A DNA stretch of 64,000 bases from Opisthocomus hoazin (lineage: Eukaryota; Chordata; Aves; Opisthocomiformes; Opisthocomidae): contig NC_134442.1 of NCBI RefSeq assembly GCF_030867145.1, positions 7,207,001 through 7,271,000 of the forward strand. Direction: 5' to 3'. A program made the position numbers and the translations under genes. The notes beneath the pieces were generated by a model. It did not search any database, was not told the origin of the DNA, and was given only the letters and a program-made list of their open reading frames with translations. Position 1 is the first letter of the stretch; each line of letters starts with the position of its first letter. Positions 56,878-64,000 of this stretch are shown here, piece by piece.

Positions 56878-57161
56878 TTTCTGGCACCCCAGATGGGACC
56901 CGCTCTGCTCGGCTGCAGGACCCGCTGAGAACAGGACTCCCTAGGGTACCCCCGGGATTTCCCGGAGGGACTCCTCGCCTCACTCGGATCACTGCGGGAG
57001 CAGACAAGGACCATCTAAACAAGTAAAGGTATTCTTTTTTTCCTTTCTTTCTCTGTTTTGGTATGTGAGACCGGTCATTTGGAGAGTTCTCATAAGTCGT
57101 AGGAGACGTCCTACGCTAAGCGCTGTACACCAGGCTACTAGTGCCTGAGGGTGTACGTCTT

Positions 57162-57298
57162 GGTGCGTTGGTGCAAGCACGGGTTGTGTTTTGCACTTCT
57201 GTAATAACGTGCTTTTGGTATTGTTGTATTGGTGCGTTGGTGCAGGCACGGGTTGTGTTTTGCACTTCTGTAATAACGTGCTTTTGGTATTGGTACAC
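57162..57298 (+). repeat. 69-bp tandem duplication in the ERV2 leader
   Basis: Two copies with a 69-bp period start at GGTGCGTTGG (57162 and 57231), with one or two differences. They lie in the untranslated leader between the primer-binding site and gag, where packaging and dimerisation signals usually sit. Confidence 0.85.
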
Positions 57299-57533
57299 CT
57301 AGGAAACCTGCTTAAGTTGTACTTCTGGTGATACGGATTTGTTGGTATTGAACTCGGATATCGGATATATCGGATACTGGCTCGTTAAGAACCTTGTACG
57401 GCGAACCTCTTTTTTTATGTGACCAGAATATTAATTGTGACATTTGCGGAACGTGGTCAAAGCGGGACAGAAGGGGACAACAGTTTAGAATTTTAAGACA
57501 AAGATAACAGAAGTACAGAATCAGTAAAGTAAA

Positions 57534-57620
57534 ATGGGGGCACAGCAAAGCAGTGGTATTTTAAAGAAAAGCCCCTTAGGATGTATTCTAGCACATTGGA
57601 AAGCTTGTGTGACTGTATGA
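57534..57620 (+). pseudogene. gag: ERV2 gag start, truncated after 28 codons
   Basis: Starts Met-Gly-Ala and contains PLGCILAHWKA, matching the matrix start of ERV1. TGA at 57618-57620 ends it. Confidence 0.7.
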
Positions 57621-57647
57621 AGCCTCTGTGTGAAAGACAAATAAGTC

Positions 57648-57742
57648 AAAAAGAAAAAAAAAAAAAAAGAAAAAAGAAAAAAAAAGAAAAAAGAAAAAAA
57701 AAGAGAGAAAAAAAATGGTGAAGAAAAAAAAAAAGAAACAAA
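57648..57742 (+). repeat. A-rich low-complexity tract in ERV2
   Basis: Almost pure A with interspersed G, about 95 bp, replacing matrix sequence. Expanded poly-A runs also occur at 58457-58470 and 58573-58591. Confidence 0.8.
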
Positions 57743-58659
57743 CACCACGTGCGTTTGGTATGTTCTGCTGATTTCCGGTTTTTGACTTGGGACTGTTGTA
57801 TTTGAACTCTGAGTCTTCGGGGCCATGGTTTATGATTTCTTAAGTATCAGTGCAGGGTCTTCCCGTGGGGGGGATTTTGAGAGCCTCTCCCAGGATCTAG
57901 ATGGCAACATTGGGAAAAGTAGGGGGAGACCCCTCACTTGACAACATCTTAATAATGTATGGGGTTTGGTTTGCTTAAAGAAAATAGGCATGATTTAGGA
58001 ATTGAATTGGGAATTTGGGGATAGGTTTTAAAATACTTAGAAGTTGGTACATATTGTGGGGTTACAAGTTCTCTAGTTATTTGGCATTGATCGATCATTT
58101 AGGGACTCTAGTTTTGGGGTATGTATTCAATATACTGTATATATTGTTTTGAAAGAGCTCTATGTATATAAACATGTTAACTGAAGTGGTTTGCCTGTAT
58201 ATATTGTTGTACTTAGGTGATACAGTTTGTAAACAGAAGCATTTTAAAAGATCGCTTCTAGGTTGTGTGTGTGTGTGTGTGTTGTGTTAACCGATTGGTG
58301 GAGAAGTTGAGAAGTTATTTTATTGTAACATGAGCTTCGGAGGGAGGTGATCCCCTCACAAACAATTAATTGAATTATGATATGTTGTTAGAATTGATGC
58401 GGTTTTGTGGACAGTTAAAAAGTATTGGAGATGAAAAGTTTCACGCGGTATTGAAAAGAAAAAAAAAAAAATCCAAAGGAAAACCCCTCTGGATTTTACA
58501 GAGGCTTGTGTAAAGTGATTAGAACAGAAAGGTATCAAGTTACAAGCTGCTTTGCTAGCTGCTGCTCTAAATGAAAAAAAAAAAAAAAAAAGCAGCAAAG
58601 TTCTTAGAAGTTAAGCAACAGAAAAACAAAATGAAAAAGAGGGGAAGCAAGGTAACTTT
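57743..58659 (+). pseudogene. gag: Degraded gag region of ERV2
   Basis: AT-rich with no long frame. A (TG)n tract lies at 58265-58282. A weak capsid-like patch about 58480-58520 is the only Gag similarity I see. The rest may be decayed gag or replaced sequence. Confidence 0.4.
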
Positions 58660-61488
58660 TTACAGTATGGACTACTAGTGGAGTGTGAATCAGAATACAA
58701 TACTCCTGTGTTACCAGTAAAAAAAAAAACAAAAACAGGTGGAACTTATTGGGTAGTACAGGATTTAAGAGAAGTGAATAAGATTGTTAGGGACGTACAC
58801 CATGTGGTAGCAAGTATGGTTTACGGTATTGGATTTAAATGATGCATTCTTCTGTCTGCCTTTAGCCAAAGAAAGTCTGAATTTATTTGCATTTGAGTGG
58901 GAAAATCCTACCACGGGTAAAAAACCCCAGCTTGCCTGGACAGTGTTACCCCAAGGTTTTAAGCATAGCCCAACGATCTTTGGAAATCAACTAACACAAG
59001 AACTTGAAGCATGGAACCCTTCCTCCAGAGATGGAACCCTTTTACAGTACATTAATAGCAACTGAAACAAAACCTGACTGTATACAGTAGACTATCAGTT
59101 TGTTAAAGTTTTTGAGATTAAATGGGTATCAAGTCTCTCAACAGAAAACTCAGATGGTGCGGCAACGGGTAACCTACCTTGGATGCAAGCTGTCTGGACA
59201 AAGAGAACTAGGAACAGAACAGAATGAAGCCATCTGCAGGACTCCCCTCTGTCAGATGGTAAAAGAGCTCAGGACCTTTCTGGGACTGACAGGTTGGTGC
59301 TGGTTATGAATTTATAATTATGGAATAATAGTGAGACCCTTATGTGAACTTTTGAAAAACAACCCCACCCGATTGATGTGGTCCAAAGAAGCTCAAAATG
59401 CATTTCAGACACTTAAGAAGGATCTAATGAAGGCCCCGGCTCTGGGCCTGCCTGATGTTACTAAACCCTTTTGGCTGTTTTCTTATGAGACACAAGGCAT
59501 AGCTCTGGGGATCCTAGCTCAACAGCTGGGACCCTACAAAAGAGCTGTGGCCTATTTTGCTAAACAGCTGGATGGAGTAAGCAAAGGATGGCCAGGATGT
59601 CTGCAAGCTGTGGCGGCGGTGGTCTTGACTATTCAGGAAGCCCGAAAATTCACCTTGGGCAAGAGATCACAGTACCGATCTCACACAGAATATCAGCTGT
59701 ACTGCAACAAAAAGGGAACTACTGGCTTTCCCCATCCCAATTTCCACGATACCAGGGACTAATACTACAAACCCAGCTTCTTTTCTCAGCGGATTAATCT
59801 CTGAACCATTGGTACCTGATTGCTTAGAAACCATAGAGACTGTGTACTCCAGCAGACCAGATCTGAAAGAGGAACCCCTGGAAGATGCACAGGACTCCTG
59901 GTTCACGGATGGAAGCAGCATTGTCGGACAAGGTATTCGAAAGGCCAGGTATGTGGTGACAACAGCAGCCGAAGTAGTTTGTTCTCAATCATTACCTGCT
60001 AGAACATCAGCTCAAAAGGCTGAAACTATTGCCCTAACTAGGGCTCTGGAGTTAACAAAAGGAAAAAGATAAATATATGGACAGATTCCAAATATGCCTT
60101 TGGAGTTGTCCACGCTCATGGGACAATTTGGAAGGAGCGAGGACTACTAACTGCGCAAGGGAAGCAGATTAAATACGCTGAGGAAATCCTTCGACTATTA
60201 GAAGCCATTCAGCTACCAACAAAAGTTGCCATCGTGTACTGCCGAGGACACCTGAAGGGTAACACTGACCAGGAAAGAGGTAACAGGTTGGCTGACTCTG
60301 AAGCTAAACAGGCAGCAGAGAGAATGTAAGAGATTTTAGCCTTAATTCCAGATTATAGAAATAGAAACCTGAGTGACCAAGAAAATGTTGAGTATTCTAA
60401 AGCTGATGAAGAATTAATAGAGGGATTAGGGGGCCAAGTTCCATCCCAGGGGTGGGCCTACTTAAGTGATGGCAGAATTATAATCCCTGCTAAACAGATA
60501 TGGGGGGTGGTTAAAGAAGAACACAATAGGACACACTGGAGAGCGGACTCCCTGTACAAATTTTTAAATCAGAAATTAATAGGGAAAAATTTGTATACTA
60601 CAGTCCGACAAGTAACCCAACAGTGTGAAACGTGTTTAAAAATAACCCCAATACAGGTAACCGGGTACAATTAGGAAGTATTGGGAAGGGAAGTATACGG
60701 GGACAACATTGGCAAATTGATTTCTCTGAACTTCCAGGAAAAGGAGGGTACAGGTACTTATTAGTACTCACGGATACCTTTTCAGGTTGGCCAGAAGCAT
60801 TCCCTTGTAGAACAAATAAAGCAAGGGAAGTAACTAAGGTATTATTAAATGAAATAATACCTCGATTTGGGGTACCGACAACTATCTCCTCAGATAGGGG
60901 GACGCATTTTTGTGCAGAAGTAGTGCAACAGGTCAGCAAACTGTTAGGAATCAATTGGCAGTTACATACGCCCTACAGACCACAAGCCAGTGGGCAAGTA
61001 GAAAAGATGCAAAAATATGCCAAAAAGCAAATCTATATTGGTACCAAGCATTGCCTATTGCACTACTTCGGATACGTGTAAAACCTAGGGCCAAAGAAAA
61101 TTTGAGCCCTTTTGAGATAGTATATGGGAGACCATATCAGGCTAAACATCGGGGGGAAGATTTGAACCAGTTGGGAAATCAGTATCTACAAAATTATGTT
61201 ATATCCTTAGGAAAACAATTAGAAAGGATTAGTAAAAATGTTTTGGGTACCAGGGCTAAAGGGTTAGATCACTCGATCCATCCATTTCGCCCTGGAGATT
61301 GGGTTTATGTTAAGAATTTTTCAGGTGATCCACTGAGAGAGAAGTGGAATGGACCTTACCAGGTATTGCTGACTACCTTCACTGCAATCAAGATTAGAGA
61401 ACAACCGGCCTGGATCCATTATTCCCGAGTGAAGAAGGCTCCTAAACCAGGATGGATGGTCAAAAAGGCTGGCGGTTTGAAACTATGA
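58660..61488 (+). pseudogene. pol: ERV2 pol remnant
   Basis: RT begins near 58660 and reaches LPQGFKHSPTIFG at about 58960. Around 59050 the frame reads LLQYINS where the catalytic YxDD should be: a short deletion removed the active-site aspartates. Connection domain is at 59331-59640, then RNase H at 59809-60330 with WFTDGSS, TDSKYAF and NRLADSE but a stop after TKGKR. Integrase runs about 60400-61488, with QIDFSEL, SSDRG and SGQVEK visible and a frameshift near 61010. Protease is not found. The stop overlaps the env ATG (ATGA at 61485), a gammaretrovirus-type pol/env overlap. Confidence 0.85.
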
Positions 61489-62342
61489 TTGCGGTGGTAA
61501 CTTTGTTAAACCTAGGCTTTTTAGGATACTGCGATCATGACAACTCGAACTACATGACTGGACCAAGATTTGATTGTTGGATTTGTACTGCCTTACCAAA
61601 AGGTGACATGAGACTCCCTTTATACGGGGTATGATCCACTCATTGGAATTGTGACAATCCCAGATATTGGTCAGCAATAATAGCTGCCTATGGAAAGCAA
61701 GATCCAACACTTGTTCGTGCTGACCCCCTTCCATACACACAAAAATTGTACTTGCAGGGATGGGTGGAATGATTATTTGATCAACAAAACTGCAGTAGAA
61801 GTAGGAACTTGCAATTTGAAAGGGACAGGCATGATATATATGGATTTTTGTAGCAGAACCCAATTAGAAACCTATAGCCCCTCGAACTGGGATTTTTTGA
61901 GGAATGTACCAATTGGCTGGGTAAACTGCGAAACATTTTACGGAGCTAATCTCACAGCCACTGATGGGCCCTGTAAATATACCTGACGGGTATTGGTGGC
62001 GATGTGGTGATGGCATTAGCAGAAAGCAGCTCCCTGCGGGTTGGAAGGGAATGTGTACCATAGGTCATCTAGTCAGCCAGGACCGAATATATAATCAGTC
62101 CCAAATACCTAAAGGCATATTAAGAACATCATGGAGACGAGCCAAACGGGAAGACAACCCACTTGTAAGTAGGGGAACAAAATTTAACCTCTTGGCTCCC
62201 CAATTTAGAGTGATTGAAACAATTGTTCATGGGAATGATCACACTGGTCATTTTAGGAATACTTGTTTGCATGTCTCTCAAATGTCTCCTTTGGTGTTGT
62301 CGGGATTCAGTTGAGACACACAGTGATTGGAAAAAGGAATAA
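61485..62342 (+). pseudogene. env: ERV2 env remnant
   Basis: Starts with a hydrophobic signal-like stretch after ATG at 61485, with the cysteine pattern C-WIC of surface subunits, and is stopped at 61632-61634. Further surface-subunit pieces are at 61690-61986 and 61964-62200, the latter with a basic RRAKRE patch that may mark the old cleavage site. The TM ectodomain, including fusion peptide and heptads, is missing. A membrane segment and short tail remain in another frame at 62235-62342. Non-functional. Confidence 0.75.
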
Positions 62343-62430
62343 GATTAGGCACCAAATAGAATTATTTGAAAATAATACCTACAAAATAGAATAGTGAGGA
62401 TTCATAGCTTTCTAGCTACAAATCCTCAAA

Positions 62431-62444
62431 AGAAAAGGAGGGAT
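62431..62444 (+). promoter_or_regulatory. ERV2 polypurine tract
   Basis: AGAAAAGGAGGGAT directly before the 3' LTR. Confidence 0.65.
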
Positions 62445-62907
62445 TGATAACTGTAAATGTAACAAATGTAACATGTAGGGGATGTTATCACTTCAGGTGG
62501 TCAGAAACAAGTCTTGGTTCTTTGTGAATATTAGGACGGTTGCAAGACAAGGGACTCCTGAATAATCCCTTTAGGTGCCTGGGCCTTGGGAGAACAGGTA
62601 TGCAAACTACAGAGATAAGGAGGCTGCAGGATAATCTGAAGATCCCTGCCGAGAGACGCCAAACAAACATGTGCGACGGATATTACCATATATTAATGAA
62701 TTCTCGGAAAAGCCATTACTATGATAAACATTTCTTGGAAATGTAATTAATATGTATGTTAACATAGCATAAATACCTAGTAACTGTGTCTCTTCGGTGC
62801 ACACGTTTGGAGGAGAGATCCCCCGTGTGCCCGGCGCCGTAATAAAGAATACCTGCTTAATAGTCTGCTGACTATTGAGTCTTCAATTCCGGCTTTTCAC
62901 GGCATCA
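62445..62907 (+). repeat. ERV2 3' LTR
   Basis: 463 bp, one base shorter than the 5' LTR (deletion near 62530). In its polyadenylation region, GCCGC has become GCCGT, leaving AATAAA intact. Confidence 0.92.
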
Positions 62908-63017
62908 GGGTCCTAAAAAGAAGGCATTAAAACCTACAATAAAAGTTTGGACACTAAAGATGAGTCCTGGAGACCAAGCGCCACCCCCACCCCGTCCCTT
63001 GGCAATGACAGACTCAC

Positions 63018-63188
63018 AGCTGAGGATGGTGGCCCTCTTGCAGGGGCGGGCGCTGGCGGCGGCGGGGCAGAGAGCGGTGCAGAGGAGGTGCAGGCGGCCT
63101 CGCTGTCGCAGCCCTCGTGGAGGCAGCGGCAGGTCTGGCCCCGTCTCAGCAGGGCGGGCAGCGTCAGGAAGGAGATGATGTGCAGGAG
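63018..63188 (-). CDS. Candidate 57-codon exon (block 5)
   Basis: Same splice-bounded segment as 7646-7816. The flanking 62964-63017 and 63189-63675 repeat the other blocks without a firm gene model. ERV2 lies about 110 bp downstream of its donor. Confidence 0.3.
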
Positions 63189-63675
63189 CTGTGGGGATGG
63201 GGGAGAGCATCAGCCCTGGGACGCCCCTGCTTCGGGGGGCAGACCCCAGCCCCACACCCCCCCCGTCCTCGCCACCTCAGGGCAGACACTGGACGGCAGC
63301 CACGTCCTGCCCCTCCTCACCACCCTGCAGGCTGCTGCGGGGTCGCTGGGGCTGCGCGGAGGGGATGTGGGGGAGCCGATGGCCCCAGGGCAAGCATCAC
63401 CCCCACCCAGCCTTGTCCACCCCACCGCCACCCCGGCGGCCTCAGCATCATGGAGACGGGGGGTTCCAGAACACGGGGACAGCTGGGGGGTGCAGAGGAG
63501 ACAGAGAGGAGCGCTGCAGGGGGGGAGGAGGGGCCCTGGGCCTGGTCCAGGGGCTGCTCGGCCTCGGGGAAGGCCCCACAGGAGCCATGGTGAAGCTGGG
63601 CCTGGCTGCAATCGGGGCCCGCCTCCTTCCCATGTAGTCTTGGCCGGCAGAGGTCGGGAGGGCTGTCAGTCTCCT

Positions 63676-64000
63676 CCCCTGAGGTGCTGCTGCCTCTGAT
63701 TGGCCCCCTTGTGGTCAGGCTGCTGGGTTACAGTGCCTGCCCTTCACCTGAGGGAATGACCTGCCATTGGCTGCCAGGGCTGTCACTCTGCCCAGATGCA
63801 ATGCCCACCCGCCCCTGAGGTGCTGCTGCCTCTGATTGGACCCCAGGTGGTCAGGCTGCTGGGCTGCAGTGCCTGCCCTTCACCTGAAGTGATGACCTGC
63901 CATTGGCTGACAGTGCTGTCACTCTGCCCAGATGCAGTGCCCACCCTCCCCTGAGGTGACGCTGCCTCTGATTGGCCCCCTTTGCGTTCAGGCTGCCCCG
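63676..64000. repeat. 136-bp CCAAT-box VNTR, at least 2.3 units, cut by window end
   Basis: Two standard units followed by the start of the divergent third unit (TTTGCGTTCAGG) also seen at 50972. Confidence 0.78.

Larger units (their letters stand above)
56414..62907 (+). mobile_element. ERV2: gammaretrovirus-like provirus, internally deleted
   Basis: A 6494-bp provirus with LTRs of about 464 bp and a 4-bp target-site duplication, GGGT (56410-56413 and 62908-62911). It is absent from the other blocks. LTRs differ by 11 substitutions and one indel (about 2.4%), older than ERV1. LTR sequence is unrelated at first sight to ERV1, but the proteins are related. Gag, RT and env are broken; it is defective as read. 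Confidence 0.93.

Noticed and set aside
58457-58591. Poly-A runs in ERV2 as a retrocopied host mRNA tail
   Set aside because: No flanking target-site duplication or host exon sequence; runs are internal to the degraded gag region.

Overview
The window is vertebrate nuclear DNA, almost certainly from a bird. It has short introns with GT/AG splice sites, CR1 LINE tails ending in ATTCTGTG repeats, an alpharetrovirus-type solo LTR and two gammaretrovirus-like ERVs. High GC, short introns and abundant minisatellites suggest a galliform-type microchromosome (or a sex-linked ampliconic region). That placement is inference; the sequence does not prove the species or chromosome.

Layout: the window is a tandem, mosaic segmental duplication. 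The core gene is acrosin (ACR), a sperm acrosomal trypsin-like protease, always on the minus strand. Three copies have all five exons open (B 11136-13619, C 16572-19055, D 26847-29330; 349 residues each). Two lack exon 1 (A 1327-3425, F 37733-39825). Two keep only exons 2-3 (E 34431-35230, G 52646-53445). Two are fragments of exon 3 (10380-10538, 26091-26249). Upstream of A, C, D and F, on the plus strand, lies a short ORF resembling the PWI-like segment of the E3 ligase TOPORS but with no RING finger. Between gene copies is a 3.6-5.8 kb repeat-rich module (called R here). Its parts, in order, are a 21-bp A/T-clustered minisatellite, a 0.9 kb unique stretch, a second 21-bp minisatellite, a candidate 57-codon minus-strand exon, a 136-bp CCAAT-box VNTR, and about 1.5 kb of GC-rich DNA. 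Two further modules recur: P, the acrosin 3' flank, and Q, about 1 kb between an exon-1 flank and P.

Mobile DNA: the same solo LTR sits in the 3' flank of acrosin A, C and F, a CR1 tail is present only beside A and C, and B and D carry the empty sites. ERV1 (44305-50297, 4-bp TSD, LTRs differing at about 5 of 650 sites) interrupts the R module after F. ERV2 (56414-62907, 4-bp TSD, LTRs with 11 substitutions and 1 indel over about 463 bp) interrupts the R module after G. Both are internally deleted and cannot encode a full set of viral proteins.

So the functional content appears to be two or three working acrosin genes, possibly paired with divergently oriented TOPORS-like transcripts, inside an array reshaped by deletion, unequal exchange and probably gene conversion. 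Modules have incompatible histories: the exon-1 deletion groups A, E and F, while the LTR groups A, C and F.
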